From Pseudomonadota bacterium (GTDB lineage: Bacteria; Myxococcota_A; Polyangia; Haliangiales; Haliangiaceae), in contig JAKSDA010000020.1 of NCBI GenBank assembly GCA_022360315.1, positions 1-59,269 of the forward strand: 59,269 nucleotides of DNA. Direction: 5' to 3'. Both the position numbers and the translations under genes were made by a program. Of this stretch, positions 1-12,695 are shown in pieces. The notes under the pieces are model-generated. The model ran no database searches, had not been told where the DNA came from, and saw only the letters and a program-made list of their open reading frames with translations. Each line of letters opens with the position of its first letter. Position 1 is the stretch's first letter.

Positions 1-103
1 AACGCCGCTACCATTATTGGGCAAAGCCCTCCGGCGGACTCCCGCCGGGCGCCCCATGTGCCCGAAATCGGCTAATCGCCGCTCTCGGCCGGGACGCACG
101 CAG

Positions 104-129
104 ATTCGGGAAAACGATTTTTCCCGAAT
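104..129 (-). terminator. Hairpin downstream of the propeller/hydro-lyase gene pair
   Basis: Perfect 11-bp inverted repeat (ATTCGGGAAAA at 104-114, TTTTCCCGAAT at 119-129) with a 4-base loop, starting 5 bases beyond the stop codon of the minus-strand gene ending at 134. The position fits a transcription terminator, but there is no clear U-tract after the stem, so it could equally be a 3'-end stabilising hairpin. Confidence 0.5.
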
Positions 130-133
130 GCTG

Positions 134-1276
134 CTAGTGTGGCAACCAGGCTGCCGGTCCGGCGACCGAACGGCTGATGACCCTGGGCCATTCCGATTTG
201 ACTCCGTCGCGCCGACCGCGAAACAGATCGTAACGAGTTTTATTGGACCGGTCACCATGTTTCAGTTTTCTGGCCATAAGAATATGGCTGCCATCGGGCG
301 CTATCGCAACCGCTCGAAAACCGCGCCAGCATTTGTACTGTCCGCCGCGCGCGCGCACCATGCACGCGCGTCTTCCCATCTGAGCCAATACCCACTCGGA
401 GTTGCGAGACCATTCCACAGGTACCGCCCCGGCCAAGAGGCGCCGCTTGATCCCCTTTCCGTCGAGGCGAAAGACATAGAGCGCGTTCTTCTCACCCTCG
501 CCAACGACTGCCACAGCGCGGGAGCCATCGGGCGATACCAGCATATCCCCATCGGGCACATGCGGTGCGAGTAGCGTCCGGTCGTGTGGACGATCGATCG
601 ATACCGCCCACAATCCCCTGAGATCGCTCACTACCAGCCGGTCCGAGTCGAGAAAGGCGAGATGCGGCCCCCGTGCAGTGGAATGAATCGCAGTCTGCAC
701 TGTGGCAGTAAGCCGGTGCACGACGATGTTCCGCTTGCTGTCGAAGCAGGCGACAGATCTGCCGTCGGGCGCCCAATACGCTCGACCTGCACAGGCCGGT
801 AATTCGGTCATATGCGATTTGCCATCCTGGAGCCCACTCGGTACCTCGGCACCACGTGATGTTCGCACAGCACTGGCAGTCGGTCCACCGACAGCAGGGT
901 CGTCCTGGCCGGGAAAGGCGGCATGACGAGAATTCGACCGAACCAACCCAGCCCAGTGCACTCCCCGGTCGGTCTCGATCAATACCAGGTCGCCGCGACT
1001 CGATACGGTGATCCGCGTAACCAAGTGGTCGCCCAGGCGCAAGAGTTCGACCGGAGCGGGCTGTGCGGAGTCATTGTTTGCCTTATCCGACCCGTGGTGA
1101 TGCTTCTTGTCAGGTGGCAAAAGCACTTGCCACAACGAACCATCCCGAACAATGACCGCGCTGCCGACCGGCGCCTCGCTTTTTGGCTCGGCGAACACCG
1201 AACCGAACGCCAGACCGAGCGCAACCACGGCGGCCATGGCAACAGCGTGTAACACCACTGTGACAGATCGGGTCAT
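134..1276 (-). CDS. Exported beta-propeller (TolB/WD40-like) protein
   Basis: 380 residues. The N-terminus has a basic start then a hydrophobic core (about residues 8-28) ending in a plausible signal peptidase site near SVFA. A His-rich stretch (KKHHHG) follows near residue 58. The rest holds repeated short beta-propeller blades recognisable from motifs of the type 'YWAPDGRSVAC', 'LVSPDGSRAVAV' and 'AIAPDGSHILMA', typical of TolB/PD40 repeats. No catalytic motif is visible, so a periplasmic binding or scaffolding role is the most that can be said. The gene starts 9 bases after the stop of the aconitase-like gene and probably shares its transcript; a hairpin follows its stop. Confidence 0.75.
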   Translation of the reverse strand: MTRSVTVVLHAVAMAAVVALGLAFGSVFAEPKSEAPVGSAVIVRDGSLWQVLLPPDKKHHHGSDKANNDSAQPAPVELLRLGDHLVTRITVSSRGDLVLIETDRGVHWAGLVRSNSRHAAFPGQDDPAVGGPTASAVRTSRGAEVPSGLQDGKSHMTELPACAGRAYWAPDGRSVACFDSKRNIVVHRLTATVQTAIHSTARGPHLAFLDSDRLVVSDLRGLWAVSIDRPHDRTLLAPHVPDGDMLVSPDGSRAVAVVGEGEKNALYVFRLDGKGIKRRLLAGAVPVEWSRNSEWVLAQMGRRACMVRARGGQYKCWRGFRAVAIAPDGSHILMARKLKHGDRSNKTRYDLFRGRRDGVKSEWPRVISRSVAGPAAWLPH

Positions 1277-1285
1277 CGCAGATTC

Positions 1286-3271
<1,986 letters not shown>

Positions 3272-3368
3272 TGCGCTGATCTATCACGCAGCGGCGAAAT
3301 TCAGCAACGGCAATGGCCAAACGCCCGGGCGAGCAATGCACAGCGGAGTTCTTGCGGGGAGCTGTCCC

Positions 3369-4733
3369 CTAGCCGAGCCCGGCCTCGCCGCCGTCCTCCT
3401 CGCCGGTCTGGTCGTCCCGGCGCGACGCTGGACAGCACGGGTCGGTATCCAGATCCCGGTTGTCGCCCTCCGTCGCCACCGGGCCCGCGCGCACCGGACG
3501 ATTCGAGGCCGGCGCCCATCCCACCATCGTCGTCGACAACCTGCCAGCAAGGTCGGCACGAGCACCGCTGCCAGATGCGGGCGCCTTGAGGTCGGTGGTG
3601 ACATCCTCGCCCTCCACGAAACGAACCGACGTGACGATCTGGCTGTCTACCGTATCGGGCATTGCTTCATAGACGTCGCTGAACGCGCCGCTGTCCCTGT
3701 CACCGCCTGTGCTATCGCCATCGCCATCGAGCTGTCTGTTGCGCTGCCACAGGGCAGTAATGTGCCCCGATTCGGCGTAGTAATGGTCGTGGTACAACTC
3801 CTTCATCCAGCTGGCGATCTGAGCCCGCGTGATGTGGTGACCATAACGGTGGACAAAATCGAGCAGAGCGTCATGCAATTCCCCTGCACTTGCATACCGG
3901 TCGTCTGGATCGCGGCGCAACGCCTTGAGAACGATCTCCTCGAGTTCGCTGGGAATCTTTGGACGAATGTCGCGCAGCCTGGGTACCGCGGCGTCGCGTA
4001 CTCGTTGCATCAATTCGCGCAGATTGGTCTCGGGAAACAACGATTTTCCGGTCAAGACCTCGAACAGTACAATGCCACAGGCAAATACATCCGAACGGCG
4101 GTCGAGCGGCCGGCGAGCAAGCTGCTCGGGCGACATGTAGGCGATCTTGCCCTTGATAAAACCGGGTTCGGTGTGGACCGAACGGCCCGCTGCCTTGGCG
4201 ACGCCAAAGTCGATGAGCTTGAGTTCGCCGTCGAACGACAGAATGAGATTGTTGAGGCTGACATCGCGGTGAACCAGGCCGAGCTCGCGACCGGAATAGT
4301 CCCTGCGATTGTGGGCGTACTCGAGCCCCTCGCACATCCTGAGACCGATGTAGCACGCCTGGGCAGTGGGCACGGGCGTGCCCAGCACTTGATGGTGGTG
4401 AAACACAGCGCGAAGATCCCGACCGTGGACGTATTCCATGGCGATGTAATACTGCCCATCAACTTTGCCCAGGTCGAAAATCTGCGCGATATTGGCGTGG
4501 GTCAACTTGGCCGCGAGATTGGCCTCGTCGATGAGCATGCTGGTAAACTTGCGATCCGCAGCCAGATGGCCGTGAATACGCTTGATCGCCACCAGTCGCT
4601 CGAGCCCCTTATACCCCGAGGTTTTGGCCAGGAACACCTCGGCCATTCCACCAGTTCCAAGCCGCTCGATCAGAGTATATGGTCCGAATGCGACCGGCTT
4701 TATCAGCTTTGCAGGTCCGGCCACCAATGCCAC
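3369..4733 (-). CDS. Hanks-type Ser/Thr protein kinase
   Basis: 454 residues, GTG start. Kinase domain about residues 18-290: glycine loop GTGGMAEV (26-33), ATP-anchoring Lys51 in VAIKRI, catalytic HRDVSLNN (155-162) with Asp157, and DFG (175-177). The HRDVSxxN form (Ser instead of the usual Lys after Val) is common in myxobacterial-type kinases. The C-terminal 160 residues are low-complexity and polar, without a convincing transmembrane helix, so it is probably cytosolic. The gene lies 97 bases upstream of the hydro-lyase gene on the same strand; whether it regulates that pair is unknown. No obvious ribosome-binding site precedes the GTG, so the exact start is uncertain. Confidence 0.9.
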   Translation of the reverse strand: MALVAGPAKLIKPVAFGPYTLIERLGTGGMAEVFLAKTSGYKGLERLVAIKRIHGHLAADRKFTSMLIDEANLAAKLTHANIAQIFDLGKVDGQYYIAMEYVHGRDLRAVFHHHQVLGTPVPTAQACYIGLRMCEGLEYAHNRRDYSGRELGLVHRDVSLNNLILSFDGELKLIDFGVAKAAGRSVHTEPGFIKGKIAYMSPEQLARRPLDRRSDVFACGIVLFEVLTGKSLFPETNLRELMQRVRDAAVPRLRDIRPKIPSELEEIVLKALRRDPDDRYASAGELHDALLDFVHRYGHHITRAQIASWMKELYHDHYYAESGHITALWQRNRQLDGDGDSTGGDRDSGAFSDVYEAMPDTVDSQIVTSVRFVEGEDVTTDLKAPASGSGARADLAGRLSTTMVGWAPASNRPVRAGPVATEGDNRDLDTDPCCPASRRDDQTGEEDGGEAGLG

Positions 4734-4933
4734 CGTACCACCATATGAAGACGCAGGAAAGCGCCCATTTCCGAATCGCCGCGTCCATCCCGGGACCTCC
4801 CACGGCGCCGATCAATTGCCTGCACCTGTATCGGTTTCGCCAGCTAGAGGAATACTGCTATGAAAATCTGGCAGAAGGAATACATTTTTGACAGACAGTG
4901 TTCTCGCACACCGACTATCCGTCTCTGTTTGAG

Positions 4934-4958
4934 TTGCGCGGCTCGGTTGCGCGGCTCG
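4934..4958. repeat. Short tandem repeat
   Basis: TTGCGCGGCTCG occurs twice (4934-4945 and 4947-4958), separated by one G, in the 248-bp gap between the kinase gene and the lipoprotein gene. No other feature is apparent in this gap. Confidence 0.5.
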
Positions 4959-4981
4959 ATCGATACGGGGCCGTGTATCAC

Positions 4982-5776
4982 TCAAAATCCTACACTGTGC
5001 TCTGATTGACGAGGTTCTGGTCCGTCTCTCTGGTCGTCCATGAGCTTGACCCGGATGGCTCGTTTTCCGCAGCACGAGCGCGCTCCGCCCACCGAGGCGA
5101 CGACATCGCCCCAGGTGAGCATATCGGGCAAGTCCACCCGCACGTTGGTGCGCTGATAGCCATTGACCGCCTCGCGCACCAAACCGCGAGTAAATGCCGG
5201 ATCAATGTACGTCTCATCGAGCCCCTGATTGCATTTGGCCTCGCGGACGTCGGGGTGTTTGACGCAGATTTTGCCTTCCATCTGAGCATAGACTTCGATG
5301 GCCGGGCCGAGAAGCTCGTCATTGAGATGAAAGGCCCGGACTTTGAAGCGTTGCGCGACGAGGAGCACTGGTTTTTGTTTCTTGTCCTCGATCGTCTTGA
5401 GAACGGCCTGAACCTTGGCCCATGGGACCAGACGGTCGATGGCGAGTTTTACTACCGGGTCGTTGGGGATGGTGGTCGGTTGACCTCGCAGTACCTGGAC
5501 AGTTGGAGCGTTTTCGGCGTCGGCGGGCATGGGGTCGCTGCCCAGGAGCAGCACGGCCAGCGTGGCATTGCCAACCCGTACCGGTCCGGGGCCCTCGCAT
5601 GCAGCGTGAACCATCAAAACACAACCCAGCAGCGCGTAGAGTGCGACGGACCTGGCTCTGCCGATCCGGCGGCCAAACCGGAAGCCCGGCCGGTCTGCGT
5701 TACCTGGCAGCGCTTTGCATTCCTCGCCAAGAAGCCCGTACCATGTCGCTTCGCTTTTCTCGCGTCGATCGTGCAT
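4982..5776 (-). CDS. Probable lipoprotein of unknown function
   Basis: 264 residues as the longest frame. A hydrophobic stretch SVALYALLGCVLMVHAAC at about residues 43-60 ends in Cys within a weak lipobox (HAAC), suggesting that the true start lies downstream of the first ATG and that the protein is exported and lipidated. The mature part is mixed alpha/beta, with cysteines in KICVKHPDVREAKC and RSCCGKR that could form disulfides or bind metal. No family was recognised. Nearest neighbour on the same strand is the kinase gene, 248 bases downstream. Confidence 0.55.
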   Translation of the reverse strand: MHDRREKSEATWYGLLGEECKALPGNADRPGFRFGRRIGRARSVALYALLGCVLMVHAACEGPGPVRVGNATLAVLLLGSDPMPADAENAPTVQVLRGQPTTIPNDPVVKLAIDRLVPWAKVQAVLKTIEDKKQKPVLLVAQRFKVRAFHLNDELLGPAIEVYAQMEGKICVKHPDVREAKCNQGLDETYIDPAFTRGLVREAVNGYQRTNVRVDLPDMLTWGDVVASVGGARSCCGKRAIRVKLMDDQRDGPEPRQSEHSVGF

Positions 5777-6672
5777 ATCCCCTACAAGCTACCGCAAAAA
5801 CGCCTACTTCGCGAGCACCTGATCGCTGGCAGCTGCCAACCAGCGCCGCTCTCGAACGCCGGATCGGGCCAGCCTTGCCAGGCCTGCCACCCAACGGCTG
5901 CGAAGCCCGGCCGCGGCTGCCGTGCCGGCCGGGTAAATCACTGCGATTTTCTTTTATTTCGAATAGTTGTGCCGTTTGGGCAAGACCGCCACAAATCGTC
6001 GTTTGGCACGGCTGGCCGGGCACCGGCAGTGACCGACCAGCCGACCAGCTCGATTGCGACGACTGCTCGACGCAGCCGATAGCCGACCTGGCCCGCCCGC
6101 CGCGCCACTCTCGCTGCTGCAAATAACAACCCCGGCTATCTGAGTTATTGAATCTCGGCCGCGCGAGTTGCCATCGAGCCGTTGTGGCATTGTAAAAAAC
6201 AACGCGACAATAGGCGCGAAAGTGGCGCGACAAGCCGCGAAAAGGACGAGGGAATCGCGCAGCCGAGCAGGCGGAAAATCGAATTATGACTAATCGTGGC
6301 CAGGAGAGTGGATATCGAACATGCTACCGAAACTCTTTTATTCCTTTTTTATTTGTTTTTTTGTGCTCTTTTGTTTTCTTGTGGCAGACATCATCGGCGG
6401 CGGCAACTGGGACAGCGATCCACTCATCATGGATGATATCCCGGCCATCGAAATTCCGTGACTGGCCGTACCGATCGCCGGGCACTGCCGCCATTGCCCG
6501 GCCTCCATTGAATGCAGTTGAAACATTACGGAAATCTCGCTACCGACCGACTCAATAGACGTCGTACCAAAAATGCCCCGGACCCGACGCTCAATCGTCG
6601 AGACTACTGTACCACAGGTGTGGTGGATGTAGTCAGTCGTTGGACCACAACCTGCAATGACAGGGTAGCAGC
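5777..6672. other. About 900 bp with little coding signal; divergent promoter region
   Basis: The gap separates the minus-strand lipoprotein gene from the plus-strand hybrid kinase. Open frames exist on both strands (for example 5700-6233 minus) but have the Arg/Ser/Pro-rich composition of GC-rich shadow frames. A T-rich segment near 6335-6390 breaks the composition and codes for the small hydrophobic ORF listed separately. Nothing else is supported. Confidence 0.5.
6321..6461 (+). CDS. Candidate small exported or membrane peptide (46 aa)
   Basis: ATG at 6321, TGA at 6459-6461. The predicted peptide has Lys4, then an almost unbroken Phe/Leu/Val/Cys core (about residues 6-22), then a Gly/Asp-rich tail (DIIGGGNWDSDPLIMDD...). 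This is the architecture of a signal peptide or single-span micropeptide followed by a short acidic tail. AGGAG lies 14 bases upstream of the ATG, further than usual. The T-rich composition alone could produce such a frame by chance, so support is weak. Confidence 0.3.
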   Translation: MLPKLFYSFFICFFVLFCFLVADIIGGGNWDSDPLIMDDIPAIEIP

Positions 6673-8283
6673 GTGACAGATCAACCATTGCTGACCGTTC
6701 CCCAAGCCGACCATCACGCCCGGCCCAAAGTAGTGGTGATCGACGACGATCCCGATGTGCGTGATCTCGTCGAACTGTTGCTATCGAGCGACTATCAGGT
6801 CGCTCTGTGCGACTCCGGACCAGATGGCATCGCCGCGGTGGACGGATCGGTGCACGCCATCGTGCTCGACATCCATATGGATGGGAAAGACGGATTGTGG
6901 ACCCATGATGTCATTCGCAAGCGCTTCTCTCACGTGCCCATCATCTTCTTCTCGGCTGGCAACAACCACGAAAACCCCTGCGCTGTGGTCAATCGATACC
7001 GTCCTTTCGGATACATTCGAAAAAGTAGCGATATGAGCGAGCTCAAGGTCACGGTCGCCAAAGCCGTGACCCATTATGCCGAGTATCTGCGCCGCGAGTC
7101 CCAGCTCCTGGTTGCCGATCGGCTGGCCGCGGTGGGTACGCTCGCCGCTGGCGCTGCGCATGAGATCAACAACCCCCTCGGGTTCATCATGGGCAATATC
7201 GAGTATGTGCTGGATGAGCTGCGCCACATCGACAGCGTGACCAGTCACAATGACCGGGACGAGCTCGAGCGCGCCCTGGCCAGTTCGCTCGACGGCGCCC
7301 GGCGCATTGCCACCATCGTGCGCGATCTCAAGTCGTTCGGCCAATCGGAAACGCTTGCCGGCGAGAACTCGGCCGACGTCGAGGAGGCGCTCGATCTGGC
7401 CATCCGCATGGCGGACAACGAGATCCGACACCGCGCACGCCTGATCAAGGACTACGGCAAGATCCCCCACGCGCGGGCCAACAAGCAGCACCTCGCACAG
7501 ATCTTCCTCAATCTCCTGTTCAATGCGGCACACGCGCTGCCAATCGGCAACGCGGAGCATCACGAGATCCGGGTACGCACCTCGGCCGACGATTTCGGCC
7601 ACGTGTTGGTCGAGATTCGCGATTCCGGAACCGGCATTGCCCCGGCCATCCAGGACCGCATCTTCGACCCATTCTTCACCACCAAGCCGCCCAACGAGGG
7701 TACTGGCCTGGGGCTTTTCGTCACTCACAACCTCGTCGAGTCGATCGGCGGCACTATCCAGCTGGTCGCCTCGAGCCCGCAGCTGGGCACGATTTTTCAC
7801 GTCACACTGCCGGCGTCCAGGAGCCCGGCGAGAAAGCTGGAGCCCGCTCCTGCCCGGCCGGGATCGGCCGGCTCGCAGCGCCGCCGCGTATTGATCATCG
7901 ACGACGAACCCCTGATCGGCCGCGCCCTCTGCCGCATGCTCGCCCCCCACGAGGTCGTCGGCCTGTCAGATGGCCGCGAGGCGGCCGCGCTCTGCCAGCG
8001 AGAGTATTTCGACATCATTCTATGCGATATCATGATGCCAGAATTCAGCGGTGCCGACGTCTACCGTCACCTGGCGGCCAGCCAACCGGGCGTCGAGGCG
8101 CGCATCGTGTTTATGTCGGGCGGAGTATTCGAATCGCACATCGCGAGGTTTCTCGACCGCCTGGACAACCCCGTGCTCGGCAAGCCGATCCACCGCGAGA
8201 CCTTGCTCGAGCTGATCGAGGGGGCTGCGGCGGCCGCGCCGGGCGCCAAAACTGTTTCGCTTTGCCAGTCGGCGGTGGGGTGA
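6673..8283 (+). CDS. Hybrid histidine kinase REC-HisKA-HATPase-REC
   Basis: 536 residues, GTG start. REC1 about 18-135 (acidic pocket DDD near 24-26, phospho-acceptor Asp66 in VLDIHMDG). HisKA with His163 in AAHEINNPLG. HATPase_c about 265-380 (FFTTKPPNEGTGLGLF is the G box). REC2 about 398-520 (LIIDDEPLI, acceptor Asp in ILCDIMMP). No membrane segment or PAS/GAF domain is present, so it is a cytosolic kinase probably driven by phosphorylation of its N-terminal REC or by partners. It leads a plus-strand run with the TPR-zincin lipoprotein and the GAF kinase. Confidence 0.92.
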   Translation: MTDQPLLTVPQADHHARPKVVVIDDDPDVRDLVELLLSSDYQVALCDSGPDGIAAVDGSVHAIVLDIHMDGKDGLWTHDVIRKRFSHVPIIFFSAGNNHENPCAVVNRYRPFGYIRKSSDMSELKVTVAKAVTHYAEYLRRESQLLVADRLAAVGTLAAGAAHEINNPLGFIMGNIEYVLDELRHIDSVTSHNDRDELERALASSLDGARRIATIVRDLKSFGQSETLAGENSADVEEALDLAIRMADNEIRHRARLIKDYGKIPHARANKQHLAQIFLNLLFNAAHALPIGNAEHHEIRVRTSADDFGHVLVEIRDSGTGIAPAIQDRIFDPFFTTKPPNEGTGLGLFVTHNLVESIGGTIQLVASSPQLGTIFHVTLPASRSPARKLEPAPARPGSAGSQRRRVLIIDDEPLIGRALCRMLAPHEVVGLSDGREAAALCQREYFDIILCDIMMPEFSGADVYRHLAASQPGVEARIVFMSGGVFESHIARFLDRLDNPVLGKPIHRETLLELIEGAAAAAPGAKTVSLCQSAVG

Positions 8284-8338
8284 GCCGCAACTGCCGGGTT
8301 TCGGTCGATCACATTTGAGGTAAGCTCCCCGGTGCGCC

Positions 8339-9691
8339 ATGCGGGTCCCACCACTCAAGCTCGCGATATATCCGACAGTGTTTCTGGCGGTGCTCCTCGC
8401 TGTGTGGGGCTGCAAGACACGCCCGGTGACCGACCGCGGCGACCACGGCGAGCGGGTGGCAGCCAACCAACCTCCGCTGGCCGCCGGGCAGGGCATCGGC
8501 GAGCGGAGCGGGCGCGACCACGGGGTTGGCGAGCAGGGCATTCGCGAGCACCGGCTTCCATCGACCGCCGAGGGCCACGACCATCTCGGGCCGCTGCCTT
8601 TTGCAGAATGTCCGGTCGCCGGCGACAGCGCGCGCAAGCCCGACAAACTGCTCGCTCGCGCGGTCGAGAGCTACGCTGCCGGGGCGTTTGCGATCGCGTA
8701 CAGCTGTGCCGACATGGCCACCGAGTTGCTCGACACCTCGGTCGAGGCCCATCACATTCGGGCGGCCGCAGCAGCTGCTCTCGGCCGCCACGACATTGCC
8801 CGACTGGCGTTTGCCCTGGCTCTGGCTCTCGACCCCGATGATCCGGAAACGCTGGCTGCGGCGGCCGAATTCTACATCAATGTGCTCCCGCCCCGACATC
8901 GCGACACCACCTCGGTCGGCCTCGAGTACGCACGCCGGGGCCGCCTCCGAGCCAGGGCCAAAAATCGCCGGATCGGCCGATCCCTGCGCGCGCGTCTCGC
9001 CTTGCTCGAGGCCCAGGCGTACAACGATCTCGGCCGCGGCGATGAAGCTCTCGAGCGAGTGGACCGGGCTCTTTCCCTCGCGCCTGCTCTGATCGAAGCC
9101 AGGCACGAACGCGGAGTGGCCCTGTTCAACCTGTGTCGCTTCGACGAGGCACTGGAGCAATTCAAGGCCGTGTTGGTCGCGGTTCCCGACGATCCCTACG
9201 CCCATCACCATCTCGGCTTGATCTACGAGAGAATGGGTGAAGAGCAGGCCAGCGACGACCACTTCCACAGGGCCAGAGAGCTGGCTCCAGGTGACTTCTG
9301 GCCGCCCGTTCTACTGTCTCCCGCTGAATTCCGCTCCGAGACCGAGCGCGCCGTGGCGGAATTGCCGGGAGAGCTGCGCCAGCGTCTCGCCGGGGTCGTC
9401 GTCGAGATCGCGGACATCCCGGCCCGAGCCGACCTGGTCGCAGTGACACCGCCGTTTTCTCCCACGATTCTCGGACTTTTTCGGGGCTTGCCCGATGGGA
9501 TCGAAGTCGCTGGTGGGCTCGGCCACAACCTACCACCCCAGCGCGCCATCGTCCTCTACCGCAAAAACTTGGCTCGCGCCGCCAAAACCCGAACCGAGCT
9601 CGACGATCAGATCCGCCGCACCCTGCTGCATGAGATCGGTCACCTGAGCGGGCTGGACGAAGGCGATCTGCGCCGCCGCGGTCTCGACTGA
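8339..9691 (+). CDS. TPR-repeat lipoprotein with C-terminal zincin-type metallopeptidase domain
   Basis: 450 residues. Signal-like segment LAIYPTVFLAVLLAVWGC suggests lipidation at the Cys near residue 25. Residues about 105-320 carry helical TPR-type repeats (for example AHHHLGLIYERMGEEQASDD). The C-terminal 120 residues match the minimal zincin family (PF06262-like): an 'LPPQRAIVLYRKNLAR' strand, then HEIGH at 431-435 supplying two zinc ligands and the general base, followed by the typical GLDEGDL ending. A membrane-anchored peptidase with a protein-binding repeat domain is the inference; the substrate is unknown. It follows the hybrid kinase by 55 bases. Confidence 0.82.
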   Translation: MRVPPLKLAIYPTVFLAVLLAVWGCKTRPVTDRGDHGERVAANQPPLAAGQGIGERSGRDHGVGEQGIREHRLPSTAEGHDHLGPLPFAECPVAGDSARKPDKLLARAVESYAAGAFAIAYSCADMATELLDTSVEAHHIRAAAAAALGRHDIARLAFALALALDPDDPETLAAAAEFYINVLPPRHRDTTSVGLEYARRGRLRARAKNRRIGRSLRARLALLEAQAYNDLGRGDEALERVDRALSLAPALIEARHERGVALFNLCRFDEALEQFKAVLVAVPDDPYAHHHLGLIYERMGEEQASDDHFHRARELAPGDFWPPVLLSPAEFRSETERAVAELPGELRQRLAGVVVEIADIPARADLVAVTPPFSPTILGLFRGLPDGIEVAGGLGHNLPPQRAIVLYRKNLARAAKTRTELDDQIRRTLLHEIGHLSGLDEGDLRRRGLD

Positions 9692-9757
9692 TTCTCGTAC
9701 TGAGACATTGCAAACTCCCGTTTAGCCGCTTCACGCTGTATGATGCCCTGATTTCGT

Positions 9758-11622
<1,865 letters not shown>

Positions 11623-11626
<4 letters not shown>

Positions 11627-12378
11627 GTGAGCAGGCGATCGCGTTGACCGGGGTCAGCAAGCGCTTTGGCCCCACTGTGGCGCTCGACGGAGTGAGTTTT
11701 GGCGCATTGCTCGGCGAGGTTCTCGGCTTTGTCGGCCAAAACGGTGCCGGCAAGAGCACGGCGTTGCGCATCGCCAGTGGCTATCTCGATGCCGACTCGG
11801 GTCACGCCGAGATCTTGGGCCGCAATGTGGCCCGCGAGCGAACGTTTGCCCGCGCAGCCATCGGCTATTTACCCGAGTCGGTTCCCCTCTATCGCTCCAT
11901 GCGGGTCGCCGAGTATTTGCGCTATCGGGCCCGTCTCAAGGGAGTGGCGCGCCGTGAACTCAGTCGGCGCATTTCTGCTGTTTGCCAGCGACTACATCTT
12001 TCGGGTCATGAGCGGCGCATCATCGGACACCTCTCGCGCGGTTATCGCCAGCGGGTCGGACTGGCCGATGCCCTGATTCACGACCCACCGGTGCTTCTTT
12101 TCGACGAGCCGACCAGTGGGTTGGATCCGGTGCAGCGTCGCGAGTTCCGCGCCCTGGTGACCGAACTGGCCGGCGAGCACACAGTGATCTTGTCCTCGCA
12201 TGAACTATCGGAGGTCGAGCTATTGGCCGACCGGATCGCAGTTTTGGATCGCGGCTGGGTGGTCGGCAGCGGCACCCTGGCCGAGCTGCGCCAGACCTGC
12301 CTCCTCGGCCCCGACGCCTCGTTGGAGGATGTATTCGTCGCCTTGACCGGGCAAGAGTCCCCTGCGGGATCGCAATGA
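11623..12378 (+). CDS. ABC transporter ATP-binding protein (ABC-2/GldA-like)
   Basis: 251 residues, TTG start overlapping the previous stop (TTGA). Walker [10 protein letters not shown] (38-46), signature LSRGYRQRV (137-145), Walker [13 protein letters not shown] (157-168), switch His in [10 protein letters not shown]. The LSxGxxQRV signature and overall form fit ATPases that energise ABC-2 type or gliding/secretion exporters. Such genes are normally followed by a permease gene; here none follows, and the next sequence is a broken nucleosidase fragment on the other strand. Either the permease is elsewhere or it was lost when the downstream accessory DNA arrived. Confidence 0.9.
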
Positions 12379-12399
12379 GCGCGGCCCGGCACACCGCAC

Positions 12400-12631
12400 A
12401 CCCGTTCATCGAGAATTGCAGAGCGGTGGCCGCGGCTGCGCATGAGCGGATGGCCAAAAACGGGACCCGACCCTGGGTAGCGCGATATACTCCGGCCGAC
12501 TCCATCTCGATCGCTCCAACGTGGCGGGCGAATTTCCGCCACAGCTGGGCCAGTTCGGCGTTCTCGATCTGTCGATCGCTCGAAGCAATGGCCACGGCTC
12601 TGGCCACAGACACCCGGTTGGCGTCGCCCAA
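12400..12631 (-). pseudogene. Broken nucleoside phosphorylase/nucleosidase domain fragment
   Basis: Read on the minus strand, about 65 residues match residues 198-275 of the phosphorylase-like domain of the giant protein that starts at 12696 on the plus strand: AIASSDRQIENAELAQLW against AIVSSDRLVKNAELVQLW, and AIEMESAGVYRAT against AIEMESAGVYQAT. The fragment then jumps from PFLAIR straight to a Ala-rich helix, missing the segment with the catalytic Asp (GISDIVG). The rest of the domain is absent on both sides. It fills the 317-bp gap between the ABC ATPase and the giant gene and looks like a relic of a second, inverted copy. Confidence 0.7.
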
Positions 12632-12695
12632 AACGTCTGCTGAGTGGCGGCGTCGACGCCACAGGGCATTGTGCTAGCATCAAGGTCGGTGGGCG

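Noticed and set aside
17..574. 185-residue open frame on the plus strand
   Set aside because: Antisense to the propeller gene, Arg/Ser/Pro-rich composition, no recognisable motif.
3336..4748. 470-residue plus-strand frame
   Set aside because: Antisense to the Ser/Thr kinase, whose catalytic motifs are unambiguous.
5422..6233. Overlapping open frames on both strands upstream of the hybrid kinase
   Set aside because: Composition of GC-driven shadow frames, no start context, no family features.
6781..7950. 389-residue minus-strand frame
   Set aside because: Antisense to the hybrid kinase with complete REC and HATPase motifs.
8309..9268. 319-residue minus-strand frame
   Set aside because: Antisense to the TPR-zincin gene.
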